Positions 1-6,509 of a DNA stretch of 64,000 bases are shown here, piece by piece (within the stretch, counting starts at the first letter, position 1; the number at the start of each line of letters is the position of its first letter). The notes beneath the pieces are model-generated. The model ran no database searches. It was not told the DNA's origin and saw only the letters and a list, made by a program, of their open reading frames with translations. The DNA comes from Candidatus Woesearchaeota archaeon. GTDB taxonomy: Archaea > Nanobdellota > Nanobdellia > Woesearchaeales > JAHWIC01. A program made the position numbers and the translations under genes. The stretch covers positions 70,118 through 134,117 of the forward strand of contig JAHWIC010000002.1 of the NCBI GenBank assembly GCA_019322805.1, read 5' to 3'.

Positions 1-2
1 CT

Positions 3-260
3 ATAAGGATAAAAAACATACTGACAGATAGTGCGTGGGTAGACTCTGTAACACTTGACAGCCCAAGCTGTAGCTACAGTACAGCAGATACACAGATAGC
101 AGCTGATGGCACAACCGACTTTGCATTGAACTGTACTGGCGGCTTAACCTCGGGAGACAAGATAAAGGGCTCGCTTACAATAACCTATGATATAGGAACA
201 AGTGCAGGTGCAGGGCTTTCAAAGAGCACAACAGGGCAGTTAGTAACAGCAGTCCCATAA
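3..260 (+). CDS. C-terminal end of a probable secreted or surface protein (partial)
   Basis: An open frame enters from the left edge and ends in TAA at 258-260, leaving about 85 residues. The peptide is rich in Thr, Ser, Gly and Asp with alternating hydrophobic residues (for example SLTITYDIGTSAGAG), as expected for the last beta-sandwich of an extracellular archaeal protein. Two cysteines (in SCSYS and LNCTG) could form a disulfide. The N-terminus is outside the window, so a signal peptide or pilin leader cannot be checked. A small membrane protein follows 33 bases later on the same strand and may be co-transcribed. The family is not identified. Confidence 0.6.
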   Translation: MRIKNILTDSAWVDSVTLDSPSCSYSTADTQIAADGTTDFALNCTGGLTSGDKIKGSLTITYDIGTSAGAGLSKSTTGQLVTAVP

Positions 261-293
261 GGGGCTATTTTTAATTTTTAAAAGGAGAGTAAA

Positions 294-506
294 ATGAAGC
301 TAAGAAAAAGGGCGATAGGAGACTTATACCTAGCAGCATCAATTATCTTTATCTATCTGGCGTTTTTGTATTTTGGCTTTAAAGGAAATGGATGGGCATT
401 CTTAATAATAGGGGTAGTAACAGCCCTTTTTGGTATAAAGACGAAGAAGGTCATGATAGAAGGAGAGAAAAAGCCAGAAAAAGCCAGGCCCAAAAAGAAA
501 GGATAA
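294..506 (+). CDS. small two-helix membrane protein
   Basis: This 70-residue protein has two predicted transmembrane segments (about residues 12-28 and 34-47) and a Lys-rich tail ending in KARPKKKG that probably stays in the cytoplasm. It starts with ATG after the ribosome binding site AAAGGAGAG at 281-289. It lies between the end of a surface protein and serS. No enzymatic motif is present and the function is unknown; small basic-tailed membrane proteins of this kind are common in DPANN genomes. Confidence 0.6.
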   Translation: MKLRKRAIGDLYLAASIIFIYLAFLYFGFKGNGWAFLIIGVVTALFGIKTKKVMIEGEKKPEKARPKKKG

Positions 507-579
507 TTTTTTATTCTATTTTTTTCTTTTATGAATTCTTAGAAAGATATTTATATAATACTGATATAGTGTGAATAAG

Positions 580-1851
580 ATGTTATCATTAAAATTTATC
601 AGAGAATATCCTGAAATAGTTAAAAAAGATCTTAAAAAGAGGAATGATGCTGAGAAGCTCAAATGGATAGATGATCTGTTAAAGAAAGAGGAATCATATA
701 GGAAATTACTGCAAAAAGCTCAGGAATTAAGGCATAAAAGGAATGTTATAACAAGCGAGATTAATGAGGTAAAGAAAAAAGGGGGGGATATTTCCAAGAA
801 AATTAAAGAAGCTAAGGAACTGCCTGATAAGATAAAGAAATCTGATGAAGAGCTTGCTAAATTAAAGGAAAAAATTGGTTTCTATATTGCCAGGCTGCCA
901 AATGTTTTGCACAAGGATGTTCCTGTTGGCAAGGATGAGAATGATAACAAGGTTGTAAGAAAATGGGGTGAGCCAAAGAAATTTGATTTTGAGCTTATGC
1001 CTCATGGAGAGCTGATTGAAGAGCTTGGCTGCGCTGATTTTGATAAAGCTGCTAAGGTAAGCGGCAATGGCTTTTACTATCTGCTTGGAGATGTTGCATT
1101 ACTTGAGCTTGCTTTGCAGAGGTTTGCTGTTGATTTATTGCTCAAAAAGGGTTTTACCCTAGTTGAGCCTCCGCTCATGCTTCGCAGGAAGCCATATGAA
1201 GGTGTTACTGACTTAGCTGATTTTGAAACAATGATGTATAAGGTTGAGGGCGAAGACGGATATTTGATTGCTACTTCAGAGCATCCAATGGCTGCTATGT
1301 TTGCTGGAGAGGTCTTCGATCCAAAAGAACTGCCTAAAAAGTATGTTGGAGTCAGCTCCTGCTTCAGAAAAGAGATCGGAAGCCATGGTATAGATACTAA
1401 AGGCCTTTTTAGGGTTCATCAGTTTAACAAGGTTGAGCAGTTTGTCTTCTGTGAGCCTAAAGACTCCTGGAAGATACATGAGGAATTAATTGCAAATGCT
1501 GAGGAGATATTCAAAAAATTAAAGATTCCTTACAGGATTGTTAATATATGCACTGGTGATATTGGAATAGTTGCTGCAAAGAAATATGATCTAGAGGCGT
1601 GGATGCCTCGGGAAAAAAGGTACCGCGAGGTTGTATCATGCTCTAATTGTACAGAATACCAGGCAGTTGGCTTGAATATGAGATACCAAAAAGGTGAAGA
1701 ACGAGAGTATGTGCATACACTTAACAGCACAGCAGTTGCAACTGGCCGTGCTTTAAGAGCTATTATTGAGAATTATCAGCAAAAGGATAGAAGCATTAAG
1801 GTTCCTGATGTACTTGTTCCTTATATGAATAAGATCAAGGTTATAAAGTAA
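580..1851 (+). CDS. serS: seryl-tRNA synthetase
   Basis: Charges tRNA-Ser with serine. The first roughly 110 residues form the long antiparallel coiled-coil arm that grips the tRNA variable arm. The class II catalytic core follows, with motif 2 around SSCFRKEIGSHG and GLFRVHQFNKVEQF and motif 3 at TGRALRAIIENYQ. At 423 residues it is of usual length for the common (bacterial/eukaryal/most archaeal) SerRS, not the methanogen-specific type. A GTG at 571 would add three residues, but the TATA-like TTTATATAAT at 549-558 sits about 25 nt before ATG 580 and MLSLKFIREYPE matches the family start, so a leaderless start at 580 is preferred. Confidence 0.95.
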   Translation: MLSLKFIREYPEIVKKDLKKRNDAEKLKWIDDLLKKEESYRKLLQKAQELRHKRNVITSEINEVKKKGGDISKKIKEAKELPDKIKKSDEELAKLKEKIGFYIARLPNVLHKDVPVGKDENDNKVVRKWGEPKKFDFELMPHGELIEELGCADFDKAAKVSGNGFYYLLGDVALLELALQRFAVDLLLKKGFTLVEPPLMLRRKPYEGVTDLADFETMMYKVEGEDGYLIATSEHPMAAMFAGEVFDPKELPKKYVGVSSCFRKEIGSHGIDTKGLFRVHQFNKVEQFVFCEPKDSWKIHEELIANAEEIFKKLKIPYRIVNICTGDIGIVAAKKYDLEAWMPREKRYREVVSCSNCTEYQAVGLNMRYQKGEEREYVHTLNSTAVATGRALRAIIENYQQKDRSIKVPDVLVPYMNKIKVIK

Positions 1852-1852
1852 A

Positions 1853-2040
1853 ATCAATAAAAAGGCAATCATTAGAAAAAATAAATCCGAAAATTCCTTT
1901 CACAACCACTATAAAGGAATTTTCATCCGCTTACTTTCCTTTAGCCAAGGTATAAAGGAAATACAGCAGATGATTTTTGCTTTATGGGAAGGAATCAAGC
2001 AAAAATCAGATTTATTTTTCATTTTTTAATTGGTTAAATA
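1853..2040 (+). repeat. cloverleaf intergenic repeat, copy 1 (type I)
   Basis: The core at 1880-2018 starts AATAAATCCGA and closes with TCAGATTTATT, forming an outer stem. Inside are three hairpins: AAAATTCCTTT paired with AAAGGAATTTT (about 1889-1923), a middle arm in which CTTTCCTTTA pairs with TATAAAGGAAA within imperfect CATCCGC/CAGATG ends (about 1923-1975), and ATTTTTGCTT paired with AAGCAAAAAT (about 1972-2006). Left flank carries AATCAATAAAAAGGCAATCATTA and right flank a T-rich ATTTTTTAATTGG. It fills the gap between serS and the zinc-ribbon membrane gene. Function unknown; it may be a MITE-like element or a structured RNA or terminator. Confidence 0.8.
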
Positions 2041-2063
2041 AGTTTAAAAAAGAGGTGATTCAG

Positions 2064-2342
2064 TTGGGAGAAATACACGGTGTAGTCTACATAATCATAG
2101 GTGCATTCTTTGCTATAAGTTCTAAGATAATAGATGTAAGCAGGGAAGAAAGCAAACTCAGCTTCTTTGTCATTGTCGGAATAATAATGATCCTTGTTGG
2201 AATATTTAAACTCGTGATGAAGGAGTATAAAGGCAGGGCCAAACATGCCCCTGCTGCTAAAAGACGCTGCCATAGGTGCGGCACTGTGCTGCATGTATTC
2301 CAGGAATTCTGCCATAGGTGCGGCACAAAGTTATTCAGGTAA
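2064..2342 (+). CDS. membrane protein with C-terminal zinc ribbon
   Basis: The protein has two transmembrane segments (about residues 7-20 and 33-50) followed by a basic linker and a short zinc ribbon with two CHRCGT knuckles, CHRCGTVLH and CHRCGTKL. The open frame extends upstream into repeat copy 1, but a clear ribosome binding site GAGGTGATT at 2052-2060 points to TTG 2064 as the start, giving 92 residues that begin with a GEIHGVVYIIIGAF hydrophobic stretch. The next gene begins one base after this stop, so the two are probably co-translated. The zinc ribbon faces the cytoplasm if the N-terminus does. Function unknown; membrane-tethered zinc ribbons of this layout are frequent and uncharacterised in archaea. 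Confidence 0.65.
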   Translation: MGEIHGVVYIIIGAFFAISSKIIDVSREESKLSFFVIVGIIMILVGIFKLVMKEYKGRAKHAPAAKRRCHRCGTVLHVFQEFCHRCGTKLFR

Positions 2343-2343
2343 G

Positions 2344-2838
2344 ATGGCTGAAGAAAAAACCCATGAAAACGCTGAGAAGCCTGAAAAGGTCATAAAGGTT
2401 GTGAAGAAATCAAGGAAAAGCCTGTTCTTTACTTATTTTCTTGTGGTCATGTTTTTTTATCTGGCTTATTACAGCTGGTTTATCAGGATCCGCTCAAAGA
2501 TGCTTGATGTTTTTGCTTCCTTGTTTTTACTGGCTGGAATTTTCATCTGGACCTATGGAGAATTTAAGATCCGCTATAAGAAGCTAGCTATCTCAAACAA
2601 AAGGGCTGTTCTGCAGGAGGGCATATTCCACAGACACGACACAACAATAAGGTATGCGGGTATAACAGAGGTTACTGCCAAGCAAAGTTTTATGCAGCGC
2701 TTGCTTGGTTATGGGGACCTTACTATAATGACCAGCAGCGCAAAAAAGGATTATGAGCTGTCTATCGAGAGTGTGCCCAGCCCATTCAGGGTCAAAGGGC
2801 TTCTTGAGCACTTTATATTCGCTGAACATAAAGTTTAA
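2344..2838 (+). CDS. membrane-anchored bacterial-type PH domain protein
   Basis: A 164-residue protein with a charged Lys/Glu N-terminus, two transmembrane segments (about residues 27-44 and 54-72) and a C-terminal bacterial PH (DUF304/bPH2) domain. The hallmark is the stretch KLAISNKRAVLQEGIFHRHDTTIRYAGITEV followed by QSFMQRLLGYGDLTI, the typical pattern in which a nonphosphorylated beta barrel lies on the membrane. ATG 2344 lies immediately after the previous stop, so the longer frame from 2245, which overlaps the zinc ribbon gene, is rejected. The family is structurally recognised but its ligand is unknown. Confidence 0.8.
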   Translation: MAEEKTHENAEKPEKVIKVVKKSRKSLFFTYFLVVMFFYLAYYSWFIRIRSKMLDVFASLFLLAGIFIWTYGEFKIRYKKLAISNKRAVLQEGIFHRHDTTIRYAGITEVTAKQSFMQRLLGYGDLTIMTSSAKKDYELSIESVPSPFRVKGLLEHFIFAEHKV

Positions 2839-2869
2839 AGCAAGAACAATGAAAAATCAATGTGGCCTT

Positions 2870-3075
2870 ATCATTAATAAATAGAAAGGGTTCAATAAAA
2901 ATAATCAATTAATTAAAAAAATAAATCTGAAAATTCCTTTCACAACCCCTGTAAAGGAATTTTCATCTTATTCTGTTTATTAAAGAACCACTTAAGACGA
3001 GTTTTGCTTTAAACAAAGGAAGAAGGCAAAACTCAGATTTATTATTTTTCGTTATTGATTTTTTAAATGATAGAA
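2870..3075 (+). repeat. cloverleaf intergenic repeat, copy 2 (type II)
   Basis: Core 2919-3045. Outer stem AATAAATCTGA with TCAGATTTATT; hairpin 1 AAAATTCCTTT with AAAGGAATTTT (about 2929-2963); a weak middle arm; hairpin 3 GAGTTTTGC with GCAAAACTC (about 2999-3034), where copies 1, 3 and 6 have ATTTTTGC with GCAAAAAT, a paired G-C to A-T exchange. The right flank GTTATTGATTTTTTAAATGAT recurs after copies 3 (inverted), 4 and 8. Left flank contains GGCCTTATCATTA, also seen beside copies 5 and 8. Located directly upstream of cdc6. Confidence 0.8.
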
Positions 3076-3124
3076 ATTGACTTTGGGCGCAAACTTTAAA
3101 AACATTCCATAATTAAATTTCTTT

Positions 3125-4198
3125 ATGGGGTTATTCAACGATATGCTGAAGTCAGATGAAACTCTTTTCAAGAATGAGTTGGCTCTTGATTATGAGTATC
3201 TGCCTAAGATTCTTCCTTATCGAGAGGAGCAGCAGAAGTATATTGCTGCATGTATTAGGCCGTTGCTTGCTGGCAAGAACGGCAAGAGCCTTTTTGTTTA
3301 TGGTGCTCCCGGGATTGGCAAGACTGCTGCAACAAGGTTCGTTCTTCGTGATTTAGAGAACGACACTGAGGAGGTTGTTCCAATCTATATCAATTGCTGG
3401 CAGAAGAATACTTCATTCAAGATAATATTAGAAATATGCAACATCCTGGGTTATAAACTGGCACACAACAAAAGGACTGAAGAGTTATTTGAGATTGTTA
3501 AGGGAATTCTTAATAAAAAATCTGTTGTCTTTGCTTTTGATGAGGTTGATAAGCTTGAGGACCTTGATTTTCTTTATATGATCCTGGAAGAGATTTATAA
3601 GAAAACTGTGTTGCTGATAACCAACTACAAAGACTGGCTGATTAATCTTGAGGAAAGGTTAAGGTCGAGGCTGACAGCAGAGCTCCTTGAGTTCAAGCCG
3701 TATAATCTTGAAGAAACTAAGGGTATTTTAAAGCATCGCTGCAATTATGCTTTTGTGCCTAATGTCTGGGAGCCTAATGCCTTTGAAACTGTTGTCAAGA
3801 AGACAGCTGATCTTGAGGATATAAGGTATGGCCTGAATGTAATGAGAACATCTGCTAATGAAGCAGAGAACAAGTCCTCAAGAAAGATAACACCTGAGCA
3901 TGTTGAGATTGCTCTTTCAAGAATGGATGACTTCAGTGTAAAGAAAAGCGGGGACTTAAGTGATGATGAAAGGAGTATCCTCAATATTATAAAGGAGAAT
4001 TCAAGCAAAAGAATTGGAGAGATTTATGATTTATACAAGAAAGCAGACGGCAAATCTGCGTATAAGACTTTTCAAAGGAAGGTAAAGAAGCTGCAGGAAG
4101 GAAAGTTTATTTCTGTTGATAAGACTGAAGGCGGACCTGAAGGAAATACAACAATTGTTAAGTTTAAAGATGTTGAAAAAAAGTTAAGTGATTTCTAA
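3125..4198 (+). CDS. cdc6: Cdc6/Orc1-type replication initiator ATPase
   Basis: Archaeal origin-recognition and helicase-loading protein of the AAA+ class. Walker A GAPGIGKT is at residues 60-67, Walker B VVFAFDEVD at about 134-142, sensor 1 at LLITNYKDW (about 163-171), and the RLRSRL arginine segment follows. Residues from about 280 form the C-terminal winged helix. At 357 residues it is slightly short for the family. The start ATG 3125 lies about 25 nt after an A/T-rich TATA-like element (ACTTTAAAAAC near 3095), suggesting a leaderless transcript. In many archaea the origin sits next to cdc6, but I saw no convincing origin recognition boxes here; instead the gene is bracketed by repeat copies 2 and 3. 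Confidence 0.93.
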   Translation: MGLFNDMLKSDETLFKNELALDYEYLPKILPYREEQQKYIAACIRPLLAGKNGKSLFVYGAPGIGKTAATRFVLRDLENDTEEVVPIYINCWQKNTSFKIILEICNILGYKLAHNKRTEELFEIVKGILNKKSVVFAFDEVDKLEDLDFLYMILEEIYKKTVLLITNYKDWLINLEERLRSRLTAELLEFKPYNLEETKGILKHRCNYAFVPNVWEPNAFETVVKKTADLEDIRYGLNVMRTSANEAENKSSRKITPEHVEIALSRMDDFSVKKSGDLSDDERSILNIIKENSSKRIGEIYDLYKKADGKSAYKTFQRKVKKLQEGKFISVDKTEGGPEGNTTIVKFKDVEKKLSDF

Positions 4199-4200
4199 TT

Positions 4201-4404
4201 CAATAAAGAGAATAAATCATTTTAAAAAATCAATAAAAAAGAAAATAAATATGATTTTTGCTTGATGCTCCACAATAAAGCAAAAATCATCTGCTTCTGT
4301 TCCTTTATACCTTAGCTTAAAGGGGTAAGCAGATGAAAATTCCTATTGCATGTGGTAAAAAGGAATTTTCAGATTTAATTTTCATTGATGATTTTTTAAA
4401 TTGA
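4201..4404 (-). repeat. cloverleaf intergenic repeat, copy 3 (inverted, type I)
   Basis: Same element as copies 1 and 2 but reverse-complemented: the arms occur in the opposite order. ATTTTTGCTT pairs with AAGCAAAAAT (about 4252-4288), CATCTGCTT pairs perfectly with AAGCAGATG around an inner CCTTTA/TAAAGG stem (about 4287-4335), and AAAATTCCT pairs with AGGAATTTT (about 4335-4369). The outer stem (AATAAATATGA / TCAGATTTA) is slightly degenerate. Its left flank is the reverse complement of the right flank of copy 2. It fills the gap between the convergent cdc6 and acylphosphatase genes. Confidence 0.8.
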
Positions 4405-4417
4405 TAAAGAATTTGAT

Positions 4418-4690
4418 TCAATACCTTATGCTAAAAGGTCCCAGATCTTTTTTCGGTTCTTCAAATTTAACTTTAATATCATCCACATGTGCTGCTGGCG
4501 GTCCCTGCCTGCAGTAATCTACTAATTCTCTTATTTTATCATCATCTCCTTCTGCAATGACTTCAACTTGATCATAACCAGCATTTCTGACCCATCCATT
4601 TAAGCCAAGCTGTCTTCCTTTGTCTCTTGTGTTTGCCCTAAAGAAAACTCCCTGGACTCTTCCCGTAACTATGATGTGAACGCGCTTCAT
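4418..4690 (-). CDS. acyP: acylphosphatase
   Basis: Hydrolyses acyl phosphates such as carbamoyl phosphate and 1,3-bisphosphoglycerate in the cytoplasm. This is the full 90-residue single-domain fold. The phosphate-binding loop GRVQGVFFR ends at the catalytic Arg18, and the partner Asn36 is in GWVRNAGYDQVEV; the C-terminal GPFSIRY strand is also typical. The gene starts at ATG 4690 on the minus strand with an AT-rich TATA-like region upstream shared with the divergent SemiSWEET-like gene. Confidence 0.93.
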   Translation of the reverse strand: MKRVHIIVTGRVQGVFFRANTRDKGRQLGLNGWVRNAGYDQVEVIAEGDDDKIRELVDYCRQGPPAAHVDDIKVKFEEPKKDLGPFSIRY

Positions 4691-4771
4691 ATAACCAAAG
4701 ATTTTATTTAAAATATTTAATATTTTTGATACGATAAATATATAAATATGACTAGATTAATAAGAACCAAA

Positions 4772-5116
4772 ATGAGATTTGGCATTCAGCACATGCGTAA
4801 AAGAAAAGAGCTTGGTAAGCTTCAAAAAGACCTGGAAAAGTTCCCGCACCCTCATGTAAAGATAAGGGCTCTTGATAATATGCTGCTGGTTATAGCTGTA
4901 ATAGGCCCTTTAGTTAATTTGCCTCAGGTAATCAAGATATTCTCTTTAAAGACTGCTGCTGGAGTTTCTGCTATTACTTTTTCTCTTTTTGCGCTTTTCG
5001 ATATACCATGGATAGCCTATGGAGTAGTCCACAAGGAAAAGCCAATAATCATAAGCTATACATTGTGGCTTATAACCAACCTTATGGTAGTAGTGGGAAC
5101 CGTGGTTTATTCGTAA
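4772..5116 (+). CDS. SemiSWEET/PQ-loop small membrane transporter
   Basis: After a basic, amphipathic N-terminal extension come three transmembrane helices with a PQ-loop motif: GPLVNLPQVIKIFSLKTAAGVS, then SLFALFDIPWIAYGVVHKEKPI and YTLWLITNLMVVVGTVVY. This three-helix bundle is the SemiSWEET (MtN3/PQ-loop) pattern; such proteins dimerise to pass small sugars or amino acids across the membrane. An earlier in-frame ATG exists at 4748, but the TATA box AATATATAAAT (4736-4746) lies only a few bases before it, while ATG 4772 is about 26-30 nt downstream, so 4772 is the better start. Substrate unknown. Confidence 0.8.
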   Translation: MRFGIQHMRKRKELGKLQKDLEKFPHPHVKIRALDNMLLVIAVIGPLVNLPQVIKIFSLKTAAGVSAITFSLFALFDIPWIAYGVVHKEKPIIISYTLWLITNLMVVVGTVVYS

Positions 5117-5117
5117 C

Positions 5118-5218
5118 ACCACTGGTCACTCTCACCTCTAGAATTCTTGGGTTGTAGGCTTTCTAGCGCCAAAATCAGCATTTTTGACCACTGGTCAACC
5201 ACGCGTGAGGTATATAAA
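5118..5218 (+). promoter_or_regulatory. promoter with palindromic operator pair
   Basis: The 13-base palindrome TGACCACTGGTCA at 5185-5197 lies just before a strong TATA box TATATAAA at 5211-5218. A second copy of its core, ACCACTGGTCA, occurs at 5118-5128. A perfect palindrome abutting a TATA box, repeated about 70 bases upstream, suggests a repressor or activator site controlling the leader and small ORFs downstream. The regulator is unknown. Confidence 0.6.
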
Positions 5219-5248
5219 TGAGTTCTACTACACTATAAGCATGTGGTT

Positions 5249-5338
5249 TTAATAAGCGGGCAGGAAAGCTTCTCACCCCACTAAGCACCTCCCTTCCTGC
5301 CTCACCTTATTAACCCCACTTTAATAAAAAGAAGGTGA
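5249..5338 (+). promoter_or_regulatory. structured 5' leader with two competing hairpins
   Basis: Transcription from the TATA box at 5211 should start near 5238, leaving a leader of about 105 nt. Hairpin A pairs TTAATAAG (5249-5256) with CTTATTAA (5306-5313) and GGCAGGAA (5259-5266) with TTCCTGCC (5294-5301); its loop displays CACCTCC (5286-5292), which equals the anti-Shine-Dalgarno core of 16S rRNA. Hairpin B pairs TCACC (5302-5306) with GGTGA (5334-5338) and TTATTAA (5307-5313) with TTAATAA (5321-5327), hiding the ribosome binding site of the ORF at 5345. Bases 5306-5313 are used by both, so they exclude each other. Folding was done by eye. Confidence 0.5.
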
Positions 5339-5344
5339 TGGAAA

Positions 5345-5470
5345 ATGGATGGAAACGATACTAGTTTGGAAACCATCAAACAGTTATTTTATCAGCAGAT
5401 AAGAACTCTAAGTGTAGGTAGTGTAAGTTCATTTGATATGCAGTTTAGCGATCAGTTATTAAAGAGGTGA
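5345..5470 (+). CDS. 41-residue ORF in the leader transcript
   Basis: ATG at 5345 follows the ribosome binding site AAGGTGA (5332-5338) at suitable distance and opens a 41-codon frame ending in TGA at 5468-5470. The peptide (MDGNDTSLETIKQLFYQQIR, then a Ser/Val stretch ending DQLLKR) is soluble with a short amphipathic helix and no recognised motif. Its ribosome binding site can be sequestered by leader hairpin B, and its stop codon lies inside the hairpin at 5466-5494. It could be a regulatory leader peptide or a real small protein. Confidence 0.45.
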   Translation: MDGNDTSLETIKQLFYQQIRTLSVGSVSSFDMQFSDQLLKR

Positions 5471-5494
5471 TGGAAATCAGAGATTTCCAGCACC
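5466..5494 (+). terminator. hairpin at end of the first small ORF
   Basis: GGTG (5466-5469) and TGGAAATC (5471-5478) pair with GATTTCCA (5482-5489) and CACC (5491-5494), giving a 12-bp stem with one bulge on each side and a three-base loop. It overlaps the stop codon of the 41-residue ORF and is followed by an A-rich run, not a T-run, so it is as likely to be an attenuator or translational coupling element as a terminator. Confidence 0.45.
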
Positions 5495-5527
5495 GTCAAA
5501 ATTTAAAAAAAAATTGAGGTGATAAAA

Positions 5528-5665
5528 ATGGAAGAAGAAATGGTAACAGTAGAAGAAAATGAGGAAAAGGATATCTACACAAGAGAAGGAGTCGAAACCT
5601 TCTTTGAGAATGATGAGCTTTCGGGTGAAGAAGAAGGATTTATGGTTGGTTATTTAGGAGCTTAA
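5528..5665 (+). CDS. 45-residue acidic small protein
   Basis: ATG 5528 follows a strong ribosome binding site GAGGTGA (5516-5522). The 45-residue product is extremely acidic (MEEEMVTVEENEEKD at the start) and ends in the hydrophobic/aromatic tail EEGFMVGYLGA. It is the second ORF of the short transcript. There is no recognised domain. The strong ribosome binding site and biased composition argue that it is translated. The CACCTC in the upstream leader loop could pair with its GAGGTG. Confidence 0.6.
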   Translation: MEEEMVTVEENEEKDIYTREGVETFFENDELSGEEEGFMVGYLGA

Positions 5666-5679
5666 TCAATAAACAAAAA

Positions 5680-5866
5680 ACCAATGAAAAAATAACAATA
5701 GAAAAAAATAAATCTGAAAATTCCTTTCACAACTAGGAATGAAGGAATTTTCATCTTATTCTGGTTCTTAAGAAATAGAAGTGGACGAGTTTTGCTTTAA
5801 ACAAAGGAAGAAGGCAAAACTCAGATTTATTTTTTTTGTTATTGATTCTTTCTAATGATTTTTTGA
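5680..5866 (+). repeat. cloverleaf intergenic repeat, copy 4 (type II)
   Basis: Core 5707-5831: outer stem AATAAATCTGA (5707-5717) with TCAGATTTATT (5821-5831); hairpin 1 AAAATTCCTTT with AAGGAATTTT (about 5716-5751); middle arm TTCTGGTTCTTAAGAAATAGAA (about 5759-5780); hairpin 3 GAGTTTTGC with GCAAAACTC (about 5787-5822). The hairpin 3 region is nearly identical to that of copy 2. The right flank again holds GTTATTGATT. It separates the small acidic ORF from sua5. Confidence 0.8.
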
Positions 5867-5901
5867 CAAACTATAAAAACAGTCTATCTTTCCTGCTCCT
5901 T

Positions 5902-6474
5902 ATGAGAGTATTAACAAAAGAAGAGTTTTTGATTGAAAGGCTTTTCTTGTTTAAGAGTATATTAAACGGCGCAGTATTCATACACCCAACAGATACTATC
6001 TATGGGATTGGGTGTAACGCTGAAAAAGAAGAAGCTGTTAAAAAAATAAGAAAAATCAAACAAAGACAGGACAATCCTTTCTCTGTTATTGCTCCAGGAA
6101 AAGACTGGATAAGGGAGAATTGTGAATTTGATGAAAAAGTTAAGGAATGGCTGGAAAAACTTCCTGGACCATATACCTTAATCCTAAAGTTAAAGAATAA
6201 AGAGTGTATTGCAAAAAGCGTTAATCTTGGGATGGATACTCTTGGTGTTAGAATCCCAGAGCATTGGTTCAGTGCAGTTGTTGAAGAGTTTGGAAAGCCT
6301 GTTGTGACAACCTCTGCAAATGTGACTGGCGGTAATTTCATGACAAGTATTGATGATATTGATCCCGCAATAAAACCGAAGCTTGATTTCGCAGTCTACG
6401 AGGGCGAAAAAAAAGCAAGACCTTCTGAACTTGTAGACCTTAGCAAGGGAAAAATTGAGAGAAAGAAGAGATAA
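5902..6474 (+). CDS. sua5: threonylcarbamoyl-AMP synthase (Sua5/YrdC domain)
   Basis: Makes threonylcarbamoyl-AMP from threonine, bicarbonate and ATP, the first step of t6A37 modification of tRNAs reading ANN codons. The 190-residue protein is a single YrdC domain: FIHPTDTIYGIGCNA near residue 26, the KIRKIKQRQDNPFSV ATP/threonine segment, LGVRIPEH, and the TTSANVTGG signature near residue 136. The C-terminal Sua5 extension found in many archaea is missing. The frame is open from 5836 inside repeat copy 4, but the TATA box CTATAAAAAC near 5871 places transcription start at ATG 5902, a leaderless start. Confidence 0.92.
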   Translation: MRVLTKEEFLIERLFLFKSILNGAVFIHPTDTIYGIGCNAEKEEAVKKIRKIKQRQDNPFSVIAPGKDWIRENCEFDEKVKEWLEKLPGPYTLILKLKNKECIAKSVNLGMDTLGVRIPEHWFSAVVEEFGKPVVTTSANVTGGNFMTSIDDIDPAIKPKLDFAVYEGEKKARPSELVDLSKGKIERKKR

Positions 6475-6509
6475 GCTTTTTAAAGGCAGTTGGCTTTTTC
6501 TTATATAAG

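Noticed and set aside
1977..2063. N-terminal extension of the zinc-ribbon membrane protein
   Set aside because: This stretch lies inside repeat copy 1; a strong GAGGTGATT ribosome binding site points to TTG 2064 as the start.
3060..3124. Origin recognition boxes upstream of cdc6
   Set aside because: No recognisable origin recognition box was seen; only A/T-rich DNA and the flank of repeat copy 2.
5836..5901. N-terminal extension of Sua5
   Set aside because: It begins at the edge of repeat copy 4, and the TATA box near 5871 places the transcript start at ATG 5902.
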